Of a stretch of 51,566 nucleotides of DNA, positions 16,801 through 24,514 are shown piece by piece. The position numbers and the translations under genes are program-made. The notes under the pieces are model-generated. The model did no database searches and was not told the origin of the DNA. It saw only the letters and a program-made list of their open reading frames with translations. The DNA comes from Oscillospiraceae bacterium (GTDB lineage Bacteria; Bacillota; Clostridia; Oscillospirales; Acutalibacteraceae), in contig SVPE01000014.1 in NCBI GenBank assembly GCA_015066015.1, forward strand, positions 1 to 51,566, in the 5' to 3' direction. The first letter of the stretch is position 1; each line of letters begins with the position of its first letter.

Positions 16801-17451
16801 GTAATTCATCTGGTCTGCAACCCACTTTGTGAATTTAGCCTGGATGTCATTACCGATGAGGTAATCAATGTAGAAATCATAGATTGCCTGCTCGTCTGCA
16901 TTTTCGGAGCCGTTAAGGGTTTCGATGTAAGCGCCTACCTTACCGTAGTCAAATACCTGATCGTCCCAACGGAAAACCTTACCGAAGATTTCGCTGTTGT
17001 CAGCCATAAGCTGGAACACACCGTCGATAAAGCCGAGAGCTGAGCCTGCTTCTGCGCGTGTAACGAGTGCAGATGCATCAATTTTAGCGAAGTCGCCGCC
17101 GAGTTCTGCAAGGTAGCCCTTGTAGCCGACTACTGCATCGAGAGAGTCGATGTCGGGAATCTGAGCAGCGATAACATCACCGAATGCTGAGATTTCAAAG
17201 CCCTCGAAGCCGTTTTCTACAACGCCTTCAACGACTGCTGCCTTGATGTCCTCTGAATATTTTGCGATTTCTCTGTCAACCCAATCAAGGATTACAGAAG
17301 CGATTTGTTCAGCGTTAAGGCTGTCAATGTAAGCTTCGTCATTGGCGGCAATTGCAGCTCTGTCATAAGCAGGCTCTGCCGCAAAAGATGCGAAAGGCAG
17401 TACACCTAAAAGCATAACGACTGAAAGAACGATTGCTAAAGTTTTTTTCAT
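13855..17451 (-). CDS. Large secreted protein with Cys-rich repeats and amphipathic C-terminal tail
   Basis: The protein has 1198 residues. A classic signal peptide (MKKTLAIVLSVVMLLG..., cleavage after SFA-A near 25) is followed by ~1000 Ala/Asp/Glu-rich residues with no recognised domain, mainly helical in character. Residues ~1040-1165 contain Cys repeats of the form ATCTEEGVExxVKCxECGYV, APTCTEKGVRTYTC and APTCEGKGMETRTC, known from many clostridial surface proteins. After an acidic linker (EAEEEEDN) the last ~20 residues form an aromatic, lysine-rich amphipathic helix beginning FFGKIKAFFQ, with no LPxTG. Such tails recur on secreted proteins of Ruminococcaceae-like bacteria and may associate with the envelope; that role is inference. 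The strong promoter, AAGGAGG site and perfect terminator suggest high expression. Confidence 0.75.
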   Translation of the reverse strand: MKKTLAIVLSVVMLLGVLPFASFAAEPAYDRAAIAANDEAYIDSLNAEQIASVILDWVDREIAKYSEDIKAAVVEGVVENGFEGFEISAFGDVIAAQIPDIDSLDAVVGYKGYLAELGGDFAKIDASALVTRAEAGSALGFIDGVFQLMADNSEIFGKVFRWDDQVFDYGKVGAYIETLNGSENADEQAIYDFYIDYLIGNDIQAKFTKWVADQMNYAIPEGETFDDTLNNGILGWFVGLCEQNGILSADAIAELETYDLRTNDIYTLVKDFVVLAQGDNQVKLDTYYNYLLDTVVRTLLKTTLGQVASVGAEAEVPAAFADTYKDLALLEEISGGKVYFKDGDAYYEVTVAGGAVTAKTLTWTDALNINFEAPTATIYTGKNCDQEVQVYRPTSKDNLAINLYATAKNQALMADMVEIEFAGEAVAEEYAALMTEANAKALADSFGITVAQGEEIISELKLTFAEIEEYVEDEAAKAAKTMAESTLTGMGMDASLVTVEAVDVVVNYRGYATEDEFICEVVLSDATVKLGGSLATFAQSVADSAAKSAISSMIDADPVVTVVVDGLSGNLNIDDAKALLDFIDTDFAIDADLLDFAGNYDAYNGVVGQANHILYGLVDMLVSDAGMEKLALVDGNNDNFTANLEKVCATANDMMAAAEEVINNEEYKDLAGQIGIDIDAILANFDTELLYKIDFSSVEALWVSVITLGLDLVDDGSNELIKEIHALIGDLTNLDAMAVAVADYALADCIPALNKTFADAGVDFALTVPAATDAKAVADGAGKDIIMTKAVDLIYEAAVKGVALVNTIANDALEAIGTEIGMEMPTVAFDLGVAKGADWEATLAALVARVYELADGIILACAEQPADTIDAISKVANAILPLGSLASNCASESYAFDGNKVMGFLFDDGLEGDLDGFLRLFETKEKTEDVAADVSVTEALIKASEHIVDAFFPDTVKSELYIDNYSTGKFTEITVQEYFTGAENDAVIASNNMDSLNALKADLVPAALNLVREAGVLPFFAKCDKDHTAADLETVTVAGKAATCTEEGVEDAVKCAECGYVVSGGKSIPAKNHAYTSEVTKAPTCTEKGVRTYTCANDAKHTYTEEIAATGHVTWSAWTVTVAPTCEGKGMETRTCVCGKTETRDIAATGHPDADGNKICDVCGHDWNEAEEEEDNSFFGKIKAFFQKIIDWFKNLFK

Positions 17452-17501
17452 GATTTTTTCCTCCTTATATATTTTCGGGTCTTTAGCGACCTTTCGTTAA
17501 A

Positions 17502-17530
17502 ATTATATTATTTTTGATTGAATTTTTCAA
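17502..17530 (-). promoter_or_regulatory. Promoter of the 1198-aa secreted protein gene
   Basis: On the minus strand TTGAAA (complement 17525-17530), a 17-nt spacer and a perfect TATAAT (complement 17502-17507). A ~45-nt leader precedes AAGGAGG and the ATG. Confidence 0.75.
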
Positions 17531-17536
17531 GAAACT

Positions 17537-17578
17537 AAACCTCTTAAACCGTTCAGAATTTGACAGTTTAAGAGGTTT
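17537..17578 (-). terminator. Terminator of the GH38/TetR operon
   Basis: AAACCTCTTAAAC (17537-17549) and GTTTAAGAGGTTT (17566-17578) are perfectly complementary over 13 bp. The stem is long but followed only by AGTTTCTT on the minus strand. Confidence 0.65.
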
Positions 17579-17603
17579 CGTTTCATAAATCGTTAATAGA
17601 AAA

Positions 17604-18179
17604 TTAATCTTTATACTTGTAGTCAGGGAAGAGATAATCCCACACATCCATTGTCCTTAAAACGTCACGGGCAACCCTGTCGGAGTGATAATCAAAAAAA
17701 TCATCTCTCATAACGCTGACATACCCGATATAAAAAATCTCAAAGCGCGACTTGTTTTTTGTTATAAATCTTTGGCTGAAATACTTTTCCGTATTGGTAT
17801 GGAAAATTTCAAATGCCTTCGCCAGCCTCTTTTTATCAAAGCTGAAGCCTCTGTCATTTTTATAAACACAGTGAAACAGTTCAAAATCATCGTCAGTCAA
17901 GGTAAGATTCTTTCTCTTACACTTCTCCATGACCTCGCTTCGTGTGCTGTTCAGAAAAAAAATCATCGTGCTTGTAAAGGCATTAACAATATATTCAGCA
18001 GTCTTTTCCAGAAATTCGTCAATATCCTTATAATAAAGATAAAAGGTCGCTCTGGATATTTCCGCCTCATCCGTAAGAGAGCTTACATTTATTTTTTCGT
18101 TTTCCTTCAGAAGTCGGCAGTAGGCTCTTCTCAGGCGGCGGTGAGTCTTGGTATTCAGGTTTACTGATTCCTTTTCCAT
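17604..18179 (-). CDS. TetR/AcrR-family regulator (second of a tandem pair)
   Basis: The protein has 191 residues. The N-terminal ~60 residues hold a TetR-type HTH: SSLTDEAEISRATFYLYYKDIDEF, with the conserved tyrosine pair before the fourth helix. The rest is an all-helical ligand or dimer domain. The start overlaps the end of the preceding TetR gene by 19 nt, which implies translational coupling. Both are the last genes of the operon led by the NifU-like and GH38 genes, so they may repress that operon in response to mannoside catabolites. That is inference. Confidence 0.8.
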   Translation of the reverse strand: MEKESVNLNTKTHRRLRRAYCRLLKENEKINVSSLTDEAEISRATFYLYYKDIDEFLEKTAEYIVNAFTSTMIFFLNSTRSEVMEKCKRKNLTLTDDDFELFHCVYKNDRGFSFDKKRLAKAFEIFHTNTEKYFSQRFITKNKSRFEIFYIGYVSVMRDDFFDYHSDRVARDVLRTMDVWDYLFPDYKYKD

Positions 18180-18748
18180 TTTTCAACCTCCATTTCAAAA
18201 AGCTCAATTGTCAGCATTACCGTTTTTAAATCAATTCTTTTTTCCGTGTGAACATTTAAGATAATTGGTATAATGTTGCCGTTGAGGAAAAACGTTGCAC
18301 CGAAGGCGGCACTCTCATCATCTACGCCTATTCTCTTAGCAATTCTGAACACATAATCATAAGCCTTATCGTAGAGAATCTCAATAACCTCTGAGTTACC
18401 CAGCTCGATTGAATAGTCAATAAGAACAGCATCACGGGCATAAAAAAGCTCATTATCCTTTTTTAACCCGCTTTTCATCAGAATAAAGGTTATTTCCTTC
18501 ATCGTGATGCTTTTTTCAAAAAACAATCTGACGATAAGCTGCTCAATTCTTTTCATAAAATCTTCAACAAGCTGCTCAAAGATATCGTAAATGTCCTTAT
18601 AGTGACGGTAAAAGGTGCTTTTGCTGACACCTGCCCTTTCACAGACGGTCATAACCGTTATTTCTTCAATTTTCATTTTTTCTTTCAGACACCCGATAAA
18701 TGCAGTCTTGATTCTATCGTCGACTGTGGGGGCTGATGTTCTTTTCAT
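18161..18748 (-). CDS. TetR/AcrR-family regulator (first of a tandem pair)
   Basis: The protein has 195 residues with the TetR HTH at about 20-55 (MKIEEITVMTVCERAGVSKS, then TFYRHYKDIYDIFEQL). The C-terminal domain is helical and divergent. The gene follows the GH38 gene by 20 nt and overlaps the next TetR gene. Two different TetR regulators encoded in tandem suggest a heterodimer or two-signal control. Confidence 0.85.
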   Translation of the reverse strand: MKRTSAPTVDDRIKTAFIGCLKEKMKIEEITVMTVCERAGVSKSTFYRHYKDIYDIFEQLVEDFMKRIEQLIVRLFFEKSITMKEITFILMKSGLKKDNELFYARDAVLIDYSIELGNSEVIEILYDKAYDYVFRIAKRIGVDDESAAFGATFFLNGNIIPIILNVHTEKRIDLKTVMLTIELFEMEVEKWKRNQ

Positions 18749-18768
18749 CGAAAGGACACCTCCGTTCG

Positions 18769-21699
18769 TTATTCTATACCGATTGTTATAATTTCAAAGG
18801 GCTTGTACTCGACTGTATCGGTTTCTCCGATAACATCCTCAAGGAAGTTGAGAAGCTTTACACTTTGTCCGAGCTTTAATCTGCCGCGCTTTCCGTTTTG
18901 CTCTGAAAGGCGGATGACGGTCATATTGCCCTTTTCACTTCTCTTCATAGCCTGCATATAAAGCTCACCGAAGGAGCTTTCAAATGAGAGGTCAGCCTTG
19001 CAAAGGGGCACATTATATTGGAAAGCAATGTTGTTTATTTCTGCTTTTATGAAGTCGTCGCCGTGAGGATAAATCATATAGCTGAATTCGTGGTGACCGA
19101 GGTCGCTTGTAACGTCGGGACGTACGGTTGCACGAAGCAGACTCAGGCTCATTGAGTTTTCAAGAAGTCCTACGCCGTATTTGGAGTCGTTGATAAGTGC
19201 GATACCTCCGTCGGTTTCTGCCATATCAACCCACTTGTGGTGGCAGACCTCGAAGCGTGCCTGCTGCCAGGTGGTGTTTCTGTGGGTTTCTCTTTCGGTG
19301 AAGCCTGCACTTGTGTCGCAGACTGCCTTTCTTGTAAGTACGTTGCAGTCAAACTGTGCTTTCGCAAGCACGTGCTTTTCCTGCCAGTCGACGATATTTT
19401 CAGTTTCAATTCCGCGCGATTGACGGAAAACTCTGATAATGCGCTTCCAGGTGCTTTTTTCTGTTGCAAGGATGCATGTGAAGGAGAGTACCTCAGAATT
19501 GTTTTCGCTGATTTCAAGAGGGGAGATTACCTTCACTTCAACCTCGCGGTCGGTGTAGTTGGGAAGAATATCCCAGGCATCGTATACGCCGGGGTTATCC
19601 TTATAAAGTACGAGCTTGTTGAAACTGCCGTTTACCCACTCGCGCTCAAGGACTCTGTCGTAAAGGCTTTCTATGCTGCCGTCGGGATTAAAGACTATTT
19701 CATAGAAGGGGGTTACAACCTTTTCACCGACTTTGCACCATTCGCCGCTGAATTCGTCTTTTCTGATTTCACCGCTTGAAAGGGGAGCAAGATTCGGAAT
19801 CATCCAGTTACCCTTCTTGCCGTAACGTGTGCTGTCACCATTTTCGTCGGGCACAAAGGTAAGATGTGTACGCGGGAAATTGAGCGAGTTAAAATACTTA
19901 CTGCCTGTGCCGATAATCTTGTCAAGTCTTTGTCCTATTTCCTCGTAGTCTGCCATAGCGTCGCGGTAAACGGGCGTGATATGGCTTCCGGGGAGTATGT
20001 CGTGAAATTGATTTACAAGAAGCTTTTTGTAAATTTCGCGGATTTCTGCGTGGGGGTATTCCTCACCCTTGAGGTGTCTGAGGGTGGAGATTATTTCTGC
20101 TTCACGCAGCTTATACTCAAGCTGACGGTTGCAGCGCTTCATCTTTGACTTTGTTGTAAAGGTGCCGCGGTGCATTTCAAGGTAAAGCTCGCCGTCCCAT
20201 TTTGTAAGGCTTTTGTTGTCCTTAAGATTCTTTTCAAGGAATTCCTGACCGCCCATATGCTCGGTTTTCGGCATAACCGAAAGCTTGTTGAAGCGGTGCA
20301 TAACCTCAATCATTTCTTCTGTGCATCCGCTTCCGCCGTCACCGTAGCCGAACATGGACATAGTCTGTCCGCCGAGGTTTTTGTCCTGATAAGCCTCCCA
20401 GTTTTCCTGAATCTGTGAGGGCATATTCCAGGTTATGAAGTGTGTCGGCGGTACGCAGGCGTAAACCTCGCTGCCGTCAATGCCTTTCCAGATAAAGTTG
20501 TTGTGGGGGAATCTGTTTGTATCGTTCCAGGTTGACATTTTGTTTGAAACAAAGTAGTCAACACCGCTTTTTTTGAGTATCTGAGGTAAAATCCAGCTGT
20601 TTCCGAAAACATCGGGCAGCCAGCAGTTTCTGACAGTCTTGCCGAATTTTTCGCGGAAATAGTGCTGACCGTACATAAACTGGCGGATAAGGCTTTCAGC
20701 TGAGGGAATGTTGCAGTCGGGCTCTACATACATAGCGCCGACGGGTTCGAACTGTCCGCGCGCAACCTTTTCCTTTAATTCTTCAAACACGTCGGGATAA
20801 TATTTTTCAAGCATTTCATAGGTGTATGCCTGAGTGTGGGTGTATTTGAAATCAGGATATCTGTCCATAAGACGAAGCTGAATAAGTACGGTGCGGAGGT
20901 TTTTCTGCACCGAGTGAATTCTTCGCCAGTAATATGCTATATCAAGATGGGAATGAGCAACAAGAGCAACGTCGCCGTTACCCTTATAGTCATCATTCGC
21001 ATAGATTATGTCGTCAACATATTTTTTTGCCTCTGCCACATCTTCGTTTCTGAGGTCATCGAAATCGATAAGGTTAAGGGCGTTATTGATTTCGCGGTTG
21101 AGGAAGCTGCGGTAATCCTCATTGAACAGCTCACTTTTGGCAATGTCCAGAAGCAGTTCGAGGTCATAAACCAGGTCAAGCACGGTGTGATTGATTGTTG
21201 CAAGATATGCGCCTTCAAAAATCTGACGGCAGCCGCGCACCGAAAGAGACTCGGGATTACGCTCATCATCAGGCTTTGAACGGTTGTAGCCTTCCATTTC
21301 AAAGTGAAGCACATCGGAATCAATATAGGGGGTAAGCAGTATTCTGTCGCGGTTAGGGTCAACACCGCCTACATATTTCCCGTTCACCTTTACGATGATT
21401 TCGGCAGCAGTCTTGAGTGAAAACCAGAGTTCTTTACCTCTGAGATGCTCGGGAACAGTAACATCTGCCTTAAAAAAAGCAGTGCCGTCGGGGGTGAAGT
21501 ACATATCACCCTTGCGGAGATTTCTCCAGCCTTCGGGATAGTACTCGTACTGCATCTCTGCAACCTGTCTTGCATCACGTACCGTAAGGTTTTCTATTTC
21601 ATACTTTTCATTGTATATGTATCTTTTGAGCCATCCGAAGCGAAGGTCTGTCCACTCCTCGGGACGCATACTTCTTCTTACAACTTTAATATGTGCCAT
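18769..21699 (-). CDS. GH38 alpha-mannosidase, cytoplasmic
   Basis: The protein has 976 residues and no signal peptide. The GH38 catalytic domain starts near 243 with VALVAHSHLDIAYYW, where H251 and D253 are zinc ligands. It has the nucleophile D363 in NCWLPDVFGNS, followed by the expected three-helix bundle and large beta-sheet C-terminal domains. The ~240-residue N-terminal extension has a carbohydrate-binding-like beta sandwich. The family cleaves terminal alpha-mannose with retention and needs a divalent metal. Together with GH29 and GH36 enzymes nearby, it fits intracellular breakdown of imported host or plant glycan fragments. It starts 14 nt after the NifU-like gene (GGTGAAAG ribosome site). 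Confidence 0.9.
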   Translation of the reverse strand: MAHIKVVRRSMRPEEWTDLRFGWLKRYIYNEKYEIENLTVRDARQVAEMQYEYYPEGWRNLRKGDMYFTPDGTAFFKADVTVPEHLRGKELWFSLKTAAEIIVKVNGKYVGGVDPNRDRILLTPYIDSDVLHFEMEGYNRSKPDDERNPESLSVRGCRQIFEGAYLATINHTVLDLVYDLELLLDIAKSELFNEDYRSFLNREINNALNLIDFDDLRNEDVAEAKKYVDDIIYANDDYKGNGDVALVAHSHLDIAYYWRRIHSVQKNLRTVLIQLRLMDRYPDFKYTHTQAYTYEMLEKYYPDVFEELKEKVARGQFEPVGAMYVEPDCNIPSAESLIRQFMYGQHYFREKFGKTVRNCWLPDVFGNSWILPQILKKSGVDYFVSNKMSTWNDTNRFPHNNFIWKGIDGSEVYACVPPTHFITWNMPSQIQENWEAYQDKNLGGQTMSMFGYGDGGSGCTEEMIEVMHRFNKLSVMPKTEHMGGQEFLEKNLKDNKSLTKWDGELYLEMHRGTFTTKSKMKRCNRQLEYKLREAEIISTLRHLKGEEYPHAEIREIYKKLLVNQFHDILPGSHITPVYRDAMADYEEIGQRLDKIIGTGSKYFNSLNFPRTHLTFVPDENGDSTRYGKKGNWMIPNLAPLSSGEIRKDEFSGEWCKVGEKVVTPFYEIVFNPDGSIESLYDRVLEREWVNGSFNKLVLYKDNPGVYDAWDILPNYTDREVEVKVISPLEISENNSEVLSFTCILATEKSTWKRIIRVFRQSRGIETENIVDWQEKHVLAKAQFDCNVLTRKAVCDTSAGFTERETHRNTTWQQARFEVCHHKWVDMAETDGGIALINDSKYGVGLLENSMSLSLLRATVRPDVTSDLGHHEFSYMIYPHGDDFIKAEINNIAFQYNVPLCKADLSFESSFGELYMQAMKRSEKGNMTVIRLSEQNGKRGRLKLGQSVKLLNFLEDVIGETDTVEYKPFEIITIGIE

Positions 21700-21713
21700 A
21701 CTCTTTCACCGCC

Positions 21714-21950
21714 TTAGTCCTTATCCCAGAAGAAGGGCTTTTTCTTCTGTGCAACAATTTTTACTTTTTCGCCTGTATCGCGTAAAATTTCACTTTCAAT
21801 CCAGGCTAAGCAGCGCTCAACGATAAGACACTTTGAGCATTCACCCTGCAAAAGCACAGTGAGTATTCCGTTTTCAAGGGAGATGAAATCGATTTCTCCG
21901 CCGTCGCCCTGAAGCTTTGGCTTTATGATGTTGTAGATATAATTTTTCAT
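21714..21950 (-). CDS. NifU-like Fe-S scaffold domain protein
   Basis: The protein has 78 residues and matches the NifU C-terminal domain (PF01106): KLQGDGGEIDFISLENG, then C38-x2-C41 in GECSKC, and a helix with ERCLAWIE. The CxxC pair is intact, so Fe-S cluster handling is possible. It is odd as the first gene of an alpha-mannosidase operon. The lineage often has free-standing NifU-like genes, so the linkage may simply reflect promoter sharing. Confidence 0.75.
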   Translation of the reverse strand: MKNYIYNIIKPKLQGDGGEIDFISLENGILTVLLQGECSKCLIVERCLAWIESEILRDTGEKVKIVAQKKKPFFWDKD

Positions 21951-21980
21951 AAATGAACCTCGCCAGTCAGTTTTATAATC

Positions 21981-22009
21981 ATTTTATATTAAAATTAAAA
22001 CACTGTCAA
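21981..22009 (-). promoter_or_regulatory. Promoter of the NifU-like/GH38/TetR/TetR operon
   Basis: On the minus strand TTGACA (complement 22004-22009), a 17-nt spacer, TAAAAT (complement 21981-21986). CAGT/ACTG half-sites flank the -10 loosely and could be a TetR operator, but the repeat is imperfect. Confidence 0.7.
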
Positions 22010-22265
22010 CCGAAATGTTAAAACAGGTGCACAGGTCAGAGGCTTAAAGCTTTGCATTTTTCAAAGACAATGTTTTTTCAAAAGTGGTGTAAATAACAGG
22101 AAACGGTGAATTGCCTGACAAAATACCAATCGTAAAACGATACAAGGCAAGGAGTAGCGGTGAATTACATCTCAGGTGCTTTACCTGAAACGGCATAAAG
22201 AAAAAAGCCGCAGATAGTCTGCGACAAACAACAAAAATATATCAATCTGTTTTTAAACAAAAAAG

Positions 22266-22298
22266 GATGCGTGTTCAAATCCCTTATGAACACGCATC
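22266..22298 (-). terminator. tRNA-type terminator, left copy
   Basis: GATGCGTGTTCA (22266-22277) and TGAACACGCATC (22287-22298) are perfect 12-bp arms. On the minus strand the stem is followed by CTTTTTTG. It is identical to the terminator of the intact tRNA-Leu. Confidence 0.8.
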
Positions 22299-22299
22299 A

Positions 22300-22317
22300 T
22301 GGTGCGAGAGACGGGAC
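22300..22317 (-). pseudogene. tRNA-Leu 3'-end fragment (18 nt)
   Basis: On the minus strand the fragment reads as half of the T-arm, the 3' acceptor strand CTCTCGC, A and CCA, identical to the intact tRNA-Leu(GAG) at 43289-43373. Beyond it the sequence (22318-22470) is unrelated to a tRNA and contains several short TTCG-loop hairpins and a perfect AAAACAGTT/AACTGTTTT repeat. Confidence 0.75.
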
Positions 22318-22487
22318 ACGGCTTTGCTTCGCAAATCCTGCATCCTTGCCGACCCAATGCTTCGCATTCGGTACCCGGCATCGGACTTCGAAGCTAAAAA
22401 CAGTTCACCGAACTGTTTTCTTAACGCTTCTCACCCTCTTAGGCTTCAAGTCCCTTTGGTCTTTTTATAAATGGGGATAAAAAACAA

Positions 22488-22530
22488 CTCAGCAGTCTTC
22501 TGACTACTGAGCTTTGGTGCGGGTGCTCAT
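22488..22530 (-). pseudogene. Second tRNA 3'-end remnant with its terminator
   Basis: On the minus strand ATGAG (T-stem strand), CACCCGC (acceptor strand), A and CCA occupy 22530-22515. They are followed by a perfect terminator, CTCAGTAGTC/GACTGCTGAG with one mismatch (22511-22488), and a T run. No 5' half of a tRNA is present upstream, so this is a remnant of a different tRNA. Confidence 0.5.
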
Positions 22531-22623
22531 AAGGGATTTACTAAATACAAGTAAAACCGGTACAGACATTATATATTCAGTAGCCAAGTCATATTTGAGT
22601 TAAAAACAGAGTAACATGGAGGA

Positions 22624-22719
22624 ATGGGTAACGGGTTAACTGATATTTGTGTTATTTTATGTGTCAGCTTGACAGGGATAACATCAGTGTATGCCGAAAC
22701 AGGTAGCTTTGGTCAATGA
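22624..22719 (+). CDS. 31-codon ORF with a signal peptide, upstream of the sensor genes
   Basis: ATG 22624 to TGA 22719 encodes MGNGLTDICVILCVSLTG, then ITSVYA and a short tail ETGSFGQ. This is a hydrophobic core plus an AxA-like cleavage region (SVYA-E), so a 7-residue mature peptide would be released. GGAGG lies only 1-2 nt before the ATG, which is too close for efficient initiation. The frame reopens after the TGA for 39 codons, so it may instead be the start of a decayed secreted protein. Its place just upstream of a sensor/kinase/regulator cluster makes a signal-peptide role worth testing. Confidence 0.3.
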   Translation: MGNGLTDICVILCVSLTGITSVYAETGSFGQ

Positions 22720-22798
22720 ATTGTCATAATAAGCTTCAGTAAGACGAGTTGCTTGCATTTAACTTTAAACGGCAAATATATTACCTCTGATGCACTAC

Positions 22799-22827
22799 TT
22801 GATAATTGTTTTGCTTTAATATATAAT
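22799..22827 (+). promoter_or_regulatory. Promoter of the sensor-kinase-regulator operon
   Basis: TTGATA (22799-22804), a 17-nt spacer, TATAAT (22822-22827). It lacks the CCCTACA palindrome found at the four downstream promoters. Confidence 0.65.
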
Positions 22828-22861
22828 TAATATAACTCCAAATGTGAAAGAAGTGAAATTT

Positions 22862-24514
22862 ATGCCGACAAAGAATAGAATAAAGCAATTTCCTGCCGTT
22901 TTGTCAGGTGTTCTTTTTCTGTCGGTAGGTATCTTAAGAGCAATTGTTCCTCCTGAAACTTCTTTAGGAACTGTTGCATTCGTTTACAGCAATATTATTT
23001 ATTTAGGTGTAATTTTCTCATGGGGTATATATATCGAAAGAAGTATTCTTTCGGTTAAAATCCGACGCCTTATACTTGCCGTTGTGTTCTTTATGGTTAT
23101 GTATGTCCTTTTCGGTGCGGCAAAGCACAGAATTTATCTTGACGGAAATTTTGCAGGGCGTTTTTTGTGGTACCTCTACTATGTACCGCAGGTTTTTGCA
23201 ACCTATCTCGCTTTTCTGATTGCGTTCAGAGTGGGAAAAGACGAAGCTTACCGATTGCCGAAAATATTCTATAGCTTTTTTGCTTTTGCAGGCGTGCTGG
23301 TTGCACTGTATCTGACTAATGATATACACCAGCTTGCCTTCAGCTTCAATCTTGATTTTGTTGCCTGGGATCAGCAGTACGATTGGGGAATATTGTTCTA
23401 TATTTCAACAGTATGGATTTATTTCTTCCTTATTGCTGCGGTTATTATACTTTCTGTAAAGTGCAGAGCAGTTAATAAAAAGAAGGCTTGGCTGCCGGTT
23501 TTCTGGCTCATACTCGGATCTGCTTATATTCTCAGCGACTATATATTAGGTTTATGGTCTGTTGCTCCCTTTAATCTGCCCGAAACCCACTGCTTTATTC
23601 TGATTGCTATGCTTGAAAGCAGTATCCGTATCGGCATTATGCCCTCAAACAGTGCTTACGGTGAAATTGTTTCAAAGTCAAGTGCCGCTTTTCAGATTGC
23701 AGGCTTTGATAATAATGTTGTTTACCGTTCCGACAATGCTTTGAAGCTTACCAAAGAGCAGATGAACGAGGCAAAGGATAAGAATGTTTTTACAGATGAA
23801 AATACACTTCTGCTTTCAAACCGTATTTCAGGCGGCTATGTTTACTGGACTGAGGATATGACTGCCGTCAACGAAATGAATGAACGGCTTGAACAAATCA
23901 GTCAGAGTCTTTCCGAAGAGGGCGACCTGCTTCGTGCTGAGAATGAAATTCGTGAGCAGAGAGCAAAAATTGCCGAGCAAACCAGACTTTATGACTCAAT
24001 TTCTGAGCTTGTAAGACCGGAGCTTGAAATGATATCGGGGCTTATTGACACTGACGGTGATTTCAGAAAGAATATGGCTAATATCTGCATTCTTAACTGT
24101 TATGTAAAAAGAAGAGCAAATCTCTCCTTGCTTAAAGACAGAAGACAGCTTAATAACTCTGAGGAGCTTTATCTCAGTCTTAAGGAATCCTCAGAATATA
24201 TAAGACTCTACGGTGGTGTTTCTGATGTGTACTCTGCCGAACACAAGAAGCTTGATGCTGACCTTATTCTTCTTTGCTTTGACTTGTGGCAGGCTGTACT
24301 TGAGGAGCTTCTGCCTGAGCTTTATGCGGTAACAGCAAAAATCAGCTTTGATGACGGCTTCAGCTTCAGAATAACTGCTGATACAAATAAGGCTCCTCAT
24401 ATATTACACAGGTTTTATGACACTGCTCATAAGCTCGGCGGCAGACTGACACAGACATCGGAAGATGAAACTGTTTATGTAACCTTGAGAGTGAAAGGCG
24501 GTGATGCTGTATGA
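22862..24514 (+). CDS. 7TM sensor protein, histidine-kinase-like but without recognisable catalytic motifs
   Basis: The start is ATG 22862; an in-frame GTG 22844 is the alternative. The ~550 residues begin with seven hydrophobic segments in the first ~240 residues, matching the N-terminal 7TM region seen on some histidine kinases. A PAS-like stretch (about 260-340) and a coiled coil (about 345-385, rich in EQ) follow. The C-terminal ~160 residues resemble a kinase dimerisation/ATPase region in length and order, but I see no H-box His with its usual context, no N-box and no glycine-rich ATP lid. It is therefore probably a receptor that signals through the kinase encoded next, which overlaps it by 4 nt (ATGA). 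Confidence 0.7.
   Translation: MPTKNRIKQFPAVLSGVLFLSVGILRAIVPPETSLGTVAFVYSNIIYLGVIFSWGIYIERSILSVKIRRLILAVVFFMVMYVLFGAAKHRIYLDGNFAGRFLWYLYYVPQVFATYLAFLIAFRVGKDEAYRLPKIFYSFFAFAGVLVALYLTNDIHQLAFSFNLDFVAWDQQYDWGILFYISTVWIYFFLIAAVIILSVKCRAVNKKKAWLPVFWLILGSAYILSDYILGLWSVAPFNLPETHCFILIAMLESSIRIGIMPSNSAYGEIVSKSSAAFQIAGFDNNVVYRSDNALKLTKEQMNEAKDKNVFTDENTLLLSNRISGGYVYWTEDMTAVNEMNERLEQISQSLSEEGDLLRAENEIREQRAKIAEQTRLYDSISELVRPELEMISGLIDTDGDFRKNMANICILNCYVKRRANLSLLKDRRQLNNSEELYLSLKESSEYIRLYGGVSDVYSAEHKKLDADLILLCFDLWQAVLEELLPELYAVTAKISFDDGFSFRITADTNKAPHILHRFYDTAHKLGGRLTQTSEDETVYVTLRVKGGDAV

Larger units (their letters stand above)
22113..22317. repeat. Left copy of a 205-bp direct repeat ending in a tRNA-Leu 3' fragment
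   Basis: The sequence aligns base for base (a few substitutions and small indels) with 43102-43306. In order both copies hold the end of an IS110-like transposase remnant, a short hairpin, the tRNA terminator, and the last 18 nt of tRNA-Leu. The match stops at 22317 inside what would be the T-arm. Confidence 0.85.

Noticed and set aside
22267..22470. 67-aa ORF starting MRVQIPYEHASW (and its twin at 43256-43438)
   Set aside because: It reads through the tRNA terminator hairpin and tRNA 3' end on the opposite strand; a well-known kind of artefact ORF over tRNA genes.
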